Assembly (NCBI RefSeq): GCF_000732925.1
Contig: NZ_CP008953.1
Span: 7,681,001 to 7,745,000 of the forward strand
DNA length: 64,000 bases
Reading direction: 5' to 3'
Source of the DNA: Amycolatopsis japonica
GTDB lineage: Bacteria; Actinomycetota; Actinomycetes; Mycobacteriales; Pseudonocardiaceae
Shown: piece by piece, positions 52,323 to 60,876 of the stretch
Layout of the letters: each line of letters starts with the position of its first letter
How positions within the stretch are numbered: position 1 is the first letter of the stretch
Position numbers and translations under genes: made by a program
Notes under the pieces: generated by a model
What the model saw: the letters and a program-made list of their open reading frames with translations, nothing else
The model's database searches: none
What the model was told of the DNA's origin: nothing

Positions 52323-53969
52323 ATGGCCGTAGCGCGGAAGTCCAGGGGGACGCGCGTCCGCCACCTCGGCCTCGCCGGACGTACCGGAACGGTGCTGCTG
52401 GCGGCCGGTATCGGTGTTCTCTCGCCGGCGTCGGTGGCTCTTCCCGCGTGGGCGCAGCAAAGCAGCGTCGCGCCGGACGCCGGTGGCTACTACGCGACCC
52501 CGCCGCCGGTGGACACGTCCAAGAGGCCGAACGACTCGGGTAAGCCGGACGAGACCTACGAGAAGAAGACCGAGTGCGTCCAGCGCAGCAAACTCGGCGG
52601 TGACCAGGTCGACATCAAGAACCGGCCCTGGGGACAGCAATACCTGCAGATCGAACGGGTGCACCAGTTGATGCGCGGTGCCAAGCAGTCAGTCGGCAAG
52701 GGCATCAAGGTCGCGGTGATCGACACCGGCGTCTACGCGCACCCGTACTTCGGAGGTCGTGTCGAATCGGGTGGTGACTACGTCGCGACGCCCGGCGGTG
52801 GCAAGGCACCGGGGCTCGAAGACTGCGACGGCCACGGCACCGAGGTCGCGGGGATCATCGCCGCGAACCCGCCCGACGCGAGCATCGGCTTCCGAGGGGT
52901 CGCGCCGGATGCCACGATCCTGTCGATCCGTCAGTCGAGTCAGAACTACGAGAAAGCGGAGAAAAAGGAAGAGCCGCCGGCCTCGTCCAACTCGGCACCG
53001 CCTTCATCGTCGAACAATCCGGGTTCGCAGCTTCCGCCGTCCTCCGGGAACGGCGCTGGAGGCGGCGCGGCGGACGGAACCGCACCCGGCCAGGACAAGG
53101 GCGGACGACAGCAGGGACAGGGCAAGACCGCGGGCACGCTGACAACGCTCGCGCAGGCCGTGGTCCGGGCTGTCGATCAAGGCTCCAACGTGATCAACAT
53201 GTCGGTCGACAACTGTCGCCCGGCCACCGGAAGCATCACCAAGGGTGAGCAGGAGCTTCAGGCGGCGGTGAACTATGCCGTCGAGCGCAATGTGGTCGTC
53301 GTCGCGGCAGCGGGCAACGTCGGCGACAAGTGCCTGCAGAACGATCAGCCGGACCCCAAGTCGCCCAAGACGATCGTCACGCCGCCTTGGTTCTCCGAAG
53401 ACGTGCTGTCGGTCGCAGCGATCGACGAGACCGGCGGTGTCGCGAATTTCAGCGTCAACGGGCCGTGGGTGAGTGTCGCGGCTCCGGGCACCAAGATCAT
53501 CTCTCTGGACCCGGCGGAGGGTTCGAGCAGCCTGGCCAACCTGACCATCGAAGGCAACGGGCAGCCCGGTGAGATCCAGGGGACCAGCTTCGCCGCCCCG
53601 TACGTCGCAGGTGTGGCCGCACTTGTGCGCCAGAAGTTCCCAGAACTGAATGCCCGTCAAGTGATGACCCGGATCAAGGAGACGGCGCAGCACCCCGCGG
53701 CGCCGGGCGGGCGGGACAACTTCGTCGGCTTCGGCGTCATCGACCCGATCGCGGCGCTGACGGCGATCGTGCCGGCGGAGGCGGACAAGGCGAAGCCGGT
53801 TCAGCTGCCCGCGAATCTGCCGCCCGCTGACGACCGTGACCCCGCCCCGATGATCGTCGCGCTCGCCGGAACCGGCGGGGGCCTGGTGGCGCTGCTCGTC
53901 ACCCTGTTCGTGGTGCACTCGGTCCGCCGCAACCGGCCGACCGCCTCACCAGGCCGCAAAACCCCGTAG
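52323..53969 (+). CDS. mycP: Mycosin, type VII secretion subtilisin-like protease
   Basis: 548 residues. Signal peptide ending near ALPAWA-QQ, then a subtilisin-type domain with the triad Asp in VAVIDTGVYAH, His in CDGHGTEVAG and Ser in GTSFAAPYVAGVAAL; the oxyanion asparagine is in AAAGNVGD. A Ser/Pro/Gly-rich loop of about 60 residues interrupts the domain after RQSSQNYEKAE, as in other mycosins but long. A C-terminal membrane span (LAGTGGGLVALLVTLFVV) anchors it outside the membrane. The TAG stop directly precedes a palindromic element. Confidence 0.96.
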   Translation: MAVARKSRGTRVRHLGLAGRTGTVLLAAGIGVLSPASVALPAWAQQSSVAPDAGGYYATPPPVDTSKRPNDSGKPDETYEKKTECVQRSKLGGDQVDIKNRPWGQQYLQIERVHQLMRGAKQSVGKGIKVAVIDTGVYAHPYFGGRVESGGDYVATPGGGKAPGLEDCDGHGTEVAGIIAANPPDASIGFRGVAPDATILSIRQSSQNYEKAEKKEEPPASSNSAPPSSSNNPGSQLPPSSGNGAGGGAADGTAPGQDKGGRQQGQGKTAGTLTTLAQAVVRAVDQGSNVINMSVDNCRPATGSITKGEQELQAAVNYAVERNVVVVAAAGNVGDKCLQNDQPDPKSPKTIVTPPWFSEDVLSVAAIDETGGVANFSVNGPWVSVAAPGTKIISLDPAEGSSSLANLTIEGNGQPGEIQGTSFAAPYVAGVAALVRQKFPELNARQVMTRIKETAQHPAAPGGRDNFVGFGVIDPIAALTAIVPAEADKAKPVQLPANLPPADDRDPAPMIVALAGTGGGLVALLVTLFVVHSVRRNRPTASPGRKTP

Positions 53970-54050
53970 CACGTGCGTTTCGCGGGCTAACCGCGATCCG
54001 GGCTCGCTTCAAACCGGCCCAGATCGCGGTTAGCCCGCGAAAGTCGCTCC
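53970..54050. repeat. Two 30-bp palindromic elements between convergent genes
   Basis: Copies at 53970-53999 (GG; CACGTGCGTTTCGC and GCTAACCGCGATCC) and 54021-54050 (CC; AGATCGCGGTTAGC and GCGAAAGTCGCTCC), between the mycP stop and the stop of the WXG-type gene. Neither is a good hairpin on its own. Confidence 0.82.
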
Positions 54051-54063
54051 GGGCCCTGGGCTC

Positions 54064-55221
54064 CTACTTGGCGGGCTTGGGCTTCGGGGCGGGCTTCGGC
54101 GGGGTCTCGTCCTCGCCGATCACGGGCGGGACGACCTGGCCGGGCTCACCGACCACATCGGACGGTTTCGAAGCGGGCCTGGTCTTGGACTGGTGGGCCG
54201 TCTGGCCTCCACCACCCATGCCGCCCATCCCCATCATGGGCGCCATCCCCATCGGCATCATCGACGAACCGGCACCGGCCACGCCCGATCCCTGCGTCGG
54301 CGTGGCCTGAACGGGCGCGACCTCCGGGATCAACGCCTGTCCTTGCTCGATCAGCGGTTCCTGCGATCCGGTCTGCCTGCCTTCGGCCGCCGACGGCGAC
54401 GTCGACTGGTCGTCGGACGCGGCACCGGAATCGGTCTCGGCATCGGCGGAGGCCTTCTCCTGGACCGGCGCACCCGGCGCCTCGGAATCGTCGTGGAGCT
54501 TGAACTCGTCCTGCGGGTACCGATGGGTGATCTCGATACTCCGCGAGCCGGCGTCAGGATCGTCGACGCCGTCACAGAACCGCACAAAGCCCTCGAGGAC
54601 GTTACGAGCGGCCTCGAAGAGCGCCTTGGCCGACTCCTGCGCCTCCTCCAGCTGCGTTCGCGCCCGCCGCACGCCGCCGACCGGCAGCATCGCGGTCTCG
54701 GAGGTCAGTTCCGCCGTGTCGACGAGGACCTCGACGAGGTCGGTCAGGATGCGACGGATCGACAGCACCAGTTCGTCGAGCGAACTCGCCAGCGTCGTGA
54801 GGGCGTCTTCGACGTCAGAGCCCGCGGCGTGGATGTCCACGATGTACGCGACGAACGCGTCGGCGTCCTTGCCGGACCACCCCGCGTCGAGACGCCCGAG
54901 GTCCTCGGAGAGCTCCTTCGAAACGTTGCCCGCGGTCTTCGCCGCTTTCCGGAGGAGGTCCGCCTCGGTCTTCAAGTCCTCCCAGCGCCCCACCAACGGG
55001 GTCAGGTAGGTCTCGACCGGATCGATCAGCCCCAGATGGCCGGACAGCTCCGAAACGAAGGCGAGATGCGGTGCCGCGGCCTCGACCAGCTCCTCCCCGC
55101 CCGAACCCGTCGCGTTTAGCGGGCTAAACGCGCTCGGGGCCGGCTCGGGGGCAGCCGGGCGGGCGGCGGCAGCCATCGGGTGCGGGATGGAATCCGTCGG
55201 GTTCTCCGATTCGGCGATCAT
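54064..55221 (-). CDS. Long WXG100-type T7SS protein with Gly/Met-rich tail
   Basis: 385 residues. A long helical domain (about 45-245) has the turn WSGKDADAF (LGRLDAGWSGKDADAF). An acidic, Pro/Gln-rich region and a Gly/Met-rich run (MPMGMAPMMGMGGMGGGG) follow, ending in a Lys/Pro tail. The Gly/Met run recalls those of the two large cassette proteins. The palindromic element at 55107-55136 is read in frame as residues about 29-39. Placement between mycP and eccB suggests a substrate or component of this ESX-4-type system. The following gene upstream is an EspC-like partner. Confidence 0.78.
   Translation of the reverse strand: MIAESENPTDSIPHPMAAAARPAAPEPAPSAFSPLNATGSGGEELVEAAAPHLAFVSELSGHLGLIDPVETYLTPLVGRWEDLKTEADLLRKAAKTAGNVSKELSEDLGRLDAGWSGKDADAFVAYIVDIHAAGSDVEDALTTLASSLDELVLSIRRILTDLVEVLVDTAELTSETAMLPVGGVRRARTQLEEAQESAKALFEAARNVLEGFVRFCDGVDDPDAGSRSIEITHRYPQDEFKLHDDSEAPGAPVQEKASADAETDSGAASDDQSTSPSAAEGRQTGSQEPLIEQGQALIPEVAPVQATPTQGSGVAGAGSSMMPMGMAPMMGMGGMGGGGQTAHQSKTRPASKPSDVVGEPGQVVPPVIGEDETPPKPAPKPKPAK
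55107..55136. repeat. 30-bp palindromic element inside the WXG-type gene
   Basis: Halves CCGTCGCGTTTAGC and GCTAAACGCGCTCG around GG. It reads S-A-F-S-P-L-N-A-T in the disordered N-terminal segment, the same peptide as in the Hsp70-like protein. Confidence 0.9.
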
Positions 55222-55226
55222 GCGGT

Positions 55227-55541
55227 TCAGAGCTCCACGACGCGCTTGATCATCTGCGCTGCCTCGTCGTCGTGCCCGGCATGCCGCGCGGTCACGGTGT
55301 GCAGGGCCTCGGACGCCGACCTCAGCGCGGCCGCGCCCTCCACCAGCTGACGCCGGATGGCCTCGGCCGCACGTCCGTAGGACGCGCCGAGGCCCAATTC
55401 CTCCCCCAGCGTGCCGTGGGATTCGACGGTGACGCCCTCACCGGTCACCTCCGCGGCCGCCAGGTCGAGCTCTCCGGCGGCCGCGTCCACCCGCTTCGCA
55501 TAGTCACCGACGACGTCGCCGTCGATCTTCAGGCCGGCCAC
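55227..55541 (-). CDS. EspC-like small T7SS protein
   Basis: 104 residues, helical (VVGDYAKRVDAAAGELDLAA, SYGRAAEAIRRQLVEGAAAL), of the ESX secretion-associated (DUF2580/EspC) type. No clear YxxxD/E signal is visible. I prefer the GTG at 55541, 5 nt after GGAGG, to the GTG at 55553 that contains the ribosome site. It lies 5 nt upstream of the WXG-type gene; the pair is probably co-expressed. Confidence 0.75.
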   Translation of the reverse strand: MAGLKIDGDVVGDYAKRVDAAAGELDLAAAEVTGEGVTVESHGTLGEELGLGASYGRAAEAIRRQLVEGAAALRSASEALHTVTARHAGHDDEAAQMIKRVVEL

Positions 55542-55609
55542 TGCACCCTCCACTCACCCGATACCGCTCGGGCGTTGAGACGCTCGGGCCGTCCGGCGGG
55601 TTCCCGTGA

Positions 55610-57223
55610 TCAGTTACCCGCCGGAGCCTGCTGCGACTGCGTGGCGACCGAACCGGCCCTGTCGTCGATCGGCACCGTGTCGAACGTCCGGAGCACGTCC
55701 TGCGTGTTCAGCGAAGCGCCGGTGGGCAGGATCCTGACGATGGCCTCGGGCGCCGGAACCCGCTTGTTGAGCCCGATCGAATCCGCCGTCACGGCGTCAG
55801 GGACGCCATAACGGATCCCTCGATCGGAGATCAGCTGGATCGGCCCCTTGTCGAAGGTCTCCTTGCCGGTCGCCGACTGGACGACGGCCGCGAGACCCGG
55901 CTCCATGTAGAAGCTGTTGATCGGCGCGCCGACCGGGCCGGGGGTACCGATCTTGACGCCGGGCGCGGATCCGTCGGCGTTCCTGCCCTTCGGCAGCTTG
56001 TCGTCGACGAACACCGCCGTGTGCCCGTCCCGAGTGGCTCCGTCGCCCGCGATGGACCAGCTCAAGCAGGAGACCCGGGAACCCTGGGTCGCGTTGAGCA
56101 CCGTCGGCACGGTCTGCGGGTAGGCGTCGAGCTCGACGACCTGGGAGACCCGCGTGAGGTTGCGGATCTTGCCCAGCGGCACGGACATGACCGACGTGCT
56201 GCCGTCGTTCTTCCCGGTCTGCACGATGTCGGCGACCGCCGGCGAGATGGCCTGGATCCCTTCCTTCGTGATGAGGTAGAAGTCCTTCCGCCCTTCGGCC
56301 TGCTCCGTCGAGAAGACGTCGCCGACCTTCATGTCCTCGATCTCGTAGTTGGGCCTCTCACCCTTACCCGGGACGTCCGGGAGCTTCAGCTCCGGCACTT
56401 CGGGGATCGCGTCCAGCAGGCCCTGCGAGATACCGCGGGGCTGGTCGGACAGCTTCAGCGCGGAACGGACGGCGTTCGCGTCGGGCTTGATCTCGGCCTT
56501 GACGGCGTTCGCGTTCCGGGCGTTGGGATCCGGCGTCTGCCGGTAGATCAGGTACTCACGGCCGTTGGCGCCCTTGGCCAGCAACGCCTCGTTCTGACCG
56601 AGTTCGCGGTTCCCGAGCTGCTTCACACCCGCGTAGACGGTCGTCTCCGTCTTCGAGAGATCCGGCTGGGGTACCGACGGGTCGTACATGACCTCGTCGC
56701 AGACGCCCCATTCCGGGGAGACGCGCTGCGTGTCCGTCGGCATCAGTTGCGGGCCGTTGGGAATGCCCATGAGCTGGCCGCGGGGAATGCTCTTCAGCTG
56801 TTCGTCCGAAACGACTGTGGGGTTCTTCACTTCGGAGGCCTGCGCGGGCCCGGAAGGCTTGCTCCCCGCCTGCTGCGCCCCTTGTTTCGACTGCGCGATG
56901 ATCAGCAGCCGCGCGGAGGCGAGGTTGAAGGTCGGAATCAGTTTCTTCGGGTTCCCGGCGACGACGTACACCGTTCCGGACTGTTCGCCGATGACGATGT
57001 TGCCCGCGTCCGGCACGGAGGGCTTCGGGCTCAGCAGACCCCAGATGACGAAGACCAGGACGCCCAGCGCGGCCAGCACGACACCCACGATGGTGGCCCG
57101 CGTGTGCGTGCGCATCGGGTCGTGGAGCATGACGGCGTCGCGACGGACCAGCGCCGATTGCATCCGTCGCAGAACGAACTGATAAGCCTGAACTTGAGAC
57201 TTAGTAGTCGGTGTTGATGGCAT
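55610..57223 (-). CDS. eccB: Type VII secretion protein EccB
   Basis: 537 residues. The short cytoplasmic N-terminus (TKSQVQAYQFVLRRMQSALVRRD) is the EccB signature, followed by one membrane span (IVGVVLAALGVLVFVIWGLL) and a large periplasmic domain with repeats such as GTVYVVAGNPKKLIPTFNL and the paired cysteines in WGVCDEV and VSCLSW. It is a core component of the ESX membrane complex. It is divergent from eccE. Confidence 0.95.
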   Translation of the reverse strand: MPSTPTTKSQVQAYQFVLRRMQSALVRRDAVMLHDPMRTHTRATIVGVVLAALGVLVFVIWGLLSPKPSVPDAGNIVIGEQSGTVYVVAGNPKKLIPTFNLASARLLIIAQSKQGAQQAGSKPSGPAQASEVKNPTVVSDEQLKSIPRGQLMGIPNGPQLMPTDTQRVSPEWGVCDEVMYDPSVPQPDLSKTETTVYAGVKQLGNRELGQNEALLAKGANGREYLIYRQTPDPNARNANAVKAEIKPDANAVRSALKLSDQPRGISQGLLDAIPEVPELKLPDVPGKGERPNYEIEDMKVGDVFSTEQAEGRKDFYLITKEGIQAISPAVADIVQTGKNDGSTSVMSVPLGKIRNLTRVSQVVELDAYPQTVPTVLNATQGSRVSCLSWSIAGDGATRDGHTAVFVDDKLPKGRNADGSAPGVKIGTPGPVGAPINSFYMEPGLAAVVQSATGKETFDKGPIQLISDRGIRYGVPDAVTADSIGLNKRVPAPEAIVRILPTGASLNTQDVLRTFDTVPIDDRAGSVATQSQQAPAGN

Positions 57224-57379
57224 TCTCGACCTACAGTCCTCCCCGTCGCGGTACGGTTCCGCAGGATAGCCGTACGGGGACCGTCTGGTGTGGGGTTTCT
57301 ACCAACTCCAGCTAGTGTCAAGTTCCTCGGGACCGGCTTTCCGGGTACGCAGCAAGCACGAGGGGAAGAGAAAGCGCGG

Positions 57380-58954
57380 ATGTCCGTCACCACTCCTCCA
57401 CGTCCGCCCGGCCCTCCGGGGTCTCAACCTCCTGGTCGTCCGCCGGGGCCGCCGCCAAGGCCCGGCAGACCGGGTGGTCCGGGCGGCCCGGCCGGAGGCC
57501 CGGGAGGTCCCGGTGTTCCTCGCGGTCCCGGTGGCCCAGGCGGCCCGGGAGGTCCTGGCGGCCCGCAGGGTCCCGGCGGCCCCGGTGGTCCGGGAGGCCC
57601 CAAGGGACCCGGCGGACCTGGCGGCCCGGGAGGCCCCGGTGGGCCAGGCGGCCCGGGCGGTCCTCCGTCCGGCGGCCCCGGCCCGCAGTCCGGCCCCCCG
57701 CCCACTCCGGCGGTGCGGATCGCCGCGCCCGCGCGGCGCCGGACCGGCGGGATCAACCTCGGCCCGCTGCCCGTGGCGAACCTGGTAGTGCTCGAACTCG
57801 GGCTCGCGATCGGTCTCGTCCTCCTCGCGATCGACATGAAGCTGAAGTACGTCGCGATCGGCGTGCTCGGGTTCGCGATCATCGTGGCGTTCCTGCGCTG
57901 GGGCGGCCGCTGGTTCACCCAATGGGCTGGACTCACGATGCGGTACATGTTCCGTTCGCACGATCGGGTGGCGAATCCGCTTCCGCCGAGCAGCATCGAA
58001 TCGCTCGCCGCCGAAGAGGACGCCGTCACCGGCCCGGACGACGCCCGCGTGAACCTGCTTCGCCTCGCCGTTCCCGATCTCGTCGTCGCGCACGGCGTGG
58101 ACCACGAACGCCAGCAGGTCGGCATCGCCTGGAACGACGGCACGTGGACCGCGGTCCTGCTCGTCGAACCCGCGCCCGCGCTGATCACCCAGGCTGGTGG
58201 CGCGCCTAGCCTGCCGCTGTCCGCGCTCGCGCCGTGCCTCGAAGACCGCGGCGTGGTCCTCGACTCGATCCAGATGATCTGGCACTGCTACCCGGGCAGT
58301 GCCGCGCTTCCGTCGGACTCGCCCGCCCTCAGCTCCTACATGGAGGTGCTCGGCCCGCTCCCCGCGGCGGCGCGGCGGACGACGTGGGTCGCCATCCGGC
58401 TCGACCCGCGCCGGTGCCCGGCCGCCATCCGCGAACGTGGCGGCGGCGTCGTCGGTGCGCACCGCGCGCTGATCGGCGCGCTGTCGCGGGTGCGCAACGC
58501 CTTGGAATCGCAGGGCGTGCCGACCCGGCCGCTCGACCCGGACGAGTTGCTGCGGTCCAGCATTTCGGCCGCGGAACTGACCGCGGTCGCCGGCTCGCAG
58601 GGGAAGGTCGGTCTGCAGGAACGCTGGACCGGGGTCACCGCGGCCGGCATCGGGCACGCGAGCTACGCGATCACCAGCTGGCCGAAGGGCAAGATCAGCG
58701 GCAGCCTGAACGCTTTGACCAGTGTCCGCGCGCTGTCGGCGACGGTGGCGATGTCGATCTCGCCATCTGCGGACGAGGGCAAGATCGGCCTGCGCGGAAT
58801 CGTTCGCCTGAGCGCGCGGAACCCGCGTGAACTGGACGCGGCCGACCAGCGGCTGCAGGGCATCTCGGACCGGCTGGGTGTGACGCTGACGCCGCTGCGC
58901 GGCCTGCAGATCTCCGGGTTCTCCGCGACTTTGCCGATCGGAGGCACGGCATGA
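57380..58954 (+). CDS. eccE: Type VII secretion protein EccE with collagen-like N-terminus
   Basis: 524 residues. The first 115 are almost entirely Gly, Pro and Arg/Lys in a GPGGPGG-type triplet pattern (about residues 35-110). Two membrane spans follow (NLVVLELGLAIGLVLLAID and YVAIGVLGFAIIVAFL), then a cytoplasmic domain with AWNDGTWTAVLLVEPAPA, LDPRRCPAAI and ELDAADQRLQGISDRLG, the EccE pattern. EccE is present in most ESX-4-type loci outside M. tuberculosis. The triplet region may be a flexible or multimerising extension. It overlaps the next gene by 4 nt. Confidence 0.88.
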   Translation: MSVTTPPRPPGPPGSQPPGRPPGPPPRPGRPGGPGGPAGGPGGPGVPRGPGGPGGPGGPGGPQGPGGPGGPGGPKGPGGPGGPGGPGGPGGPGGPPSGGPGPQSGPPPTPAVRIAAPARRRTGGINLGPLPVANLVVLELGLAIGLVLLAIDMKLKYVAIGVLGFAIIVAFLRWGGRWFTQWAGLTMRYMFRSHDRVANPLPPSSIESLAAEEDAVTGPDDARVNLLRLAVPDLVVAHGVDHERQQVGIAWNDGTWTAVLLVEPAPALITQAGGAPSLPLSALAPCLEDRGVVLDSIQMIWHCYPGSAALPSDSPALSSYMEVLGPLPAAARRTTWVAIRLDPRRCPAAIRERGGGVVGAHRALIGALSRVRNALESQGVPTRPLDPDELLRSSISAAELTAVAGSQGKVGLQERWTGVTAAGIGHASYAITSWPKGKISGSLNALTSVRALSATVAMSISPSADEGKIGLRGIVRLSARNPRELDAADQRLQGISDRLGVTLTPLRGLQISGFSATLPIGGTA

Positions 58955-59673
58955 GCACCCGCATGCGCGACGCAGGCCAGAGCGCCGGTGTCGCCCCGGA
59001 ATTCACCGTCGACCCGGCGATGCTCGACGCGATCAGCCCCTCCGGTGACCGCGGCGGGATCGTCCTCGGCTCCGGGCTCAAGGGTGAGCCGCTGACGATC
59101 TCCGCGCTGCGCTCGACGCCGACTCGGATCGTGCTGGTCGGTGGCCTCTACCTGGCTCGCCAGGTGGCGTTGCGCGCGATGGCGGTCGGGGCGTGGGTCG
59201 TCGTGGCGACCGGACGTCCGGCCGCGTGGCAGGTGCTCCCCCAAGCCGCGGGGAATCAGCCCAACGGCAGGCCTTCGCCGCTGGTGCAGATCCGGCGGCT
59301 GTCGCCGGTGGATCTCCCGCGTCCGTCCGAGGACGCGCCGCTGCTGGTGGTGACCGACGGCGGCCCGACCCCGCAGGATCTGTTCCCGCCGCGATCGCCG
59401 TGGCAGACGACGGTGTACGTGCTGCCGTACCTGCACCCGCAGGCCGGGGCGACCGCGAACGCGGCCGACCTGGTGCTGATGCAGCGGCTCCCGCCGGGCC
59501 AGGCCGAACTGGCGGCCCGCATCTGGCGGCTCCCGCCCCAGATGATGAAGCAGCTCACGACGTTGAAGGACGACCAGGTCGTCGCGCTGGGCCGCAACCT
59601 GTGGCGTCCGCTTCGCCTGGTCACCACCGCGAAAGAGCAGCAGATCCTGGGCCCGGTCCGGCGAGGCGACTAA
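58951..59673 (+). CDS. EccE-coupled protein of unknown function
   Basis: 240 residues. Alternating strands and helices (RIVLVGGLYLARQVALRAMA, VGAWVVVATGRPAAW, LLVVTDGGPTPQDL) suggest an alpha/beta, Rossmann-like fold. It has no membrane span. It ends REQ-poor, with LRLVTTAKEQQILG. Its ATG overlaps the eccE stop (ATGA), so it is probably a partner of EccE on the cytoplasmic side. I do not recognise a family. Confidence 0.75.
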   Translation: MSTRMRDAGQSAGVAPEFTVDPAMLDAISPSGDRGGIVLGSGLKGEPLTISALRSTPTRIVLVGGLYLARQVALRAMAVGAWVVVATGRPAAWQVLPQAAGNQPNGRPSPLVQIRRLSPVDLPRPSEDAPLLVVTDGGPTPQDLFPPRSPWQTTVYVLPYLHPQAGATANAADLVLMQRLPPGQAELAARIWRLPPQMMKQLTTLKDDQVVALGRNLWRPLRLVTTAKEQQILGPVRRGD

Positions 59674-59683
59674 CCCGCGCCCC

Positions 59684-59789
59684 GCGTCGACTTTTGCGGG
59701 CTAATCGCGCTCCACGGGGGCACTGTCCATTTCGGACGGTGCCCCCTTTGCGTGCCGCCGCGTCGCGTTTTGCCCCCTAAACGCGATCC
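59684..59789. repeat. Two 30-bp palindromic elements
   Basis: Copies at 59684-59713 (GG; GCGTCGACTTTTGC and GCTAATCGCGCTCC) and 59760-59789 (CC; GCGTCGCGTTTTGC and CCTAAACGCGATCC), between the EccE-coupled gene and the nuclease-fold gene. Between them, GGGGGCAC...GTGCCCCC (about 59716-59748) forms a hairpin that could be a terminator. Confidence 0.82.
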
Positions 59790-59916
59790 GGGGCGCGGGG
59801 TTTGCCAGTCAAGATGCAATCGCGCCGGCTGTGGATAAGCCGGGGGTTGTGGATAAGTCGCCCTGAAATGGCATCGACGGCCACAGGTTGTCGGTCTTGT
59901 CGGTCACCGTGTCGAC

Positions 59917-60876
59917 ATGACCAGACCCTTCGATTCATCTCATCTCCCCGATGTCTTCCGCGGCTCTGAAGCGCGCAAGGCGGGTCTCATCACGGCCAGC
60001 CAGCTACGCGGCTCGAGCGTCCGACGGCTGTTTCAGGACGTCTACACGCGCGCCGGCGTCGAGGTCACCCACGAGCTGCGATGCCGAGGCGCCGCACTGC
60101 TGGCCCCTCCGGAAGCAGTCCTGACCGGGCGATCTGCCGCGACCGTTCACGGCGTCGAGCTGGCCAACCCCAGCGACCCCGTCGAGATGATCGTGCCGGA
60201 GAAGAACCGCTTCGGCCCGATCGTCGGTATCAAGGTTCGGCGAACCGAGGTCAAACCCGAAGAATCGAGACCGTGGAACGGCATTCGCATCGCACGGAAA
60301 CGCCGAATAGCTCTGGATCTCCTGCTTCGGCTTTCTCCGCGCAAATCCAGCTGGACGCGCCGGCTCCGTATCGGCGTCCCCGATCTGGACCAGTTCATGA
60401 GAGCGAACAACCTGACCGATCTGCACCTCAACGGTGAGTTCTACGGTCGCCGCAATAGAGGAATCCGCTTGGCCAGACATGCTTTACGCCTGTCCGATCC
60501 TCGTGCGGAATCGCATCCGGAATCGGAGCTCCGCATCGTGCTCGCAGCCGGTGGTATCACGGCGACGCCCCAGGTCGAGGTCAGGTCCCGAACCGGCCGT
60601 TTCCTCGCTCGTCTCGACCTCGCGGACGAGAAGTTCCGGGTCGCCATCGAGTACGACGGCCGATGGCACAACACCCCGAAGGAACAAGCCTATGACCGCA
60701 AACGCCGAAGACGCGTGGAGGCCGAGGGATGGCGATTCGTCATCGCCACCGCGGAAGACCTGGCGAACGACTTCAAAGGCATCGTGGACGCCGTCTGGCA
60801 GGCCCGCCGCGGCGCGTTTAGCCCGCGAAAGGCGCCGCGTCCGGATCAGGAGGGGGTGCGCATGGCGCGCGTTTGA
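59917..60876 (+). CDS. DUF559-type nuclease-fold protein
   Basis: 319 residues. The N-terminal part (about 20-130) recalls AbiEi-like winged-helix proteins (ASQLRGSSVRRLFQDVYTR, LTGRSAATVHGVEL). The C-terminal domain (about 200-290) is a restriction-endonuclease fold of the DUF559/Vsr kind: ESELRIVLAAGG, RLDLADEKFRVAIEYDGRWH with the acidic pair and lysine, and RRVEAEGWRFVI. Such genes are common in actinobacteria with unknown roles. The last 20 residues contain a palindromic element read in frame as G-A-F-S-P-R-K-A-P. The gene is convergent with truA and overlaps its end. Confidence 0.75.
   Translation: MTRPFDSSHLPDVFRGSEARKAGLITASQLRGSSVRRLFQDVYTRAGVEVTHELRCRGAALLAPPEAVLTGRSAATVHGVELANPSDPVEMIVPEKNRFGPIVGIKVRRTEVKPEESRPWNGIRIARKRRIALDLLLRLSPRKSSWTRRLRIGVPDLDQFMRANNLTDLHLNGEFYGRRNRGIRLARHALRLSDPRAESHPESELRIVLAAGGITATPQVEVRSRTGRFLARLDLADEKFRVAIEYDGRWHNTPKEQAYDRKRRRRVEAEGWRFVIATAEDLANDFKGIVDAVWQARRGAFSPRKAPRPDQEGVRMARV
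60809..60838. repeat. 30-bp palindromic element inside the DUF559-type gene
   Basis: Halves GCGGCGCGTTTAGC and GCGAAAGGCGCCGC around CC, near the 3' end of the gene and beyond the conserved nuclease domain. Confidence 0.85.
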
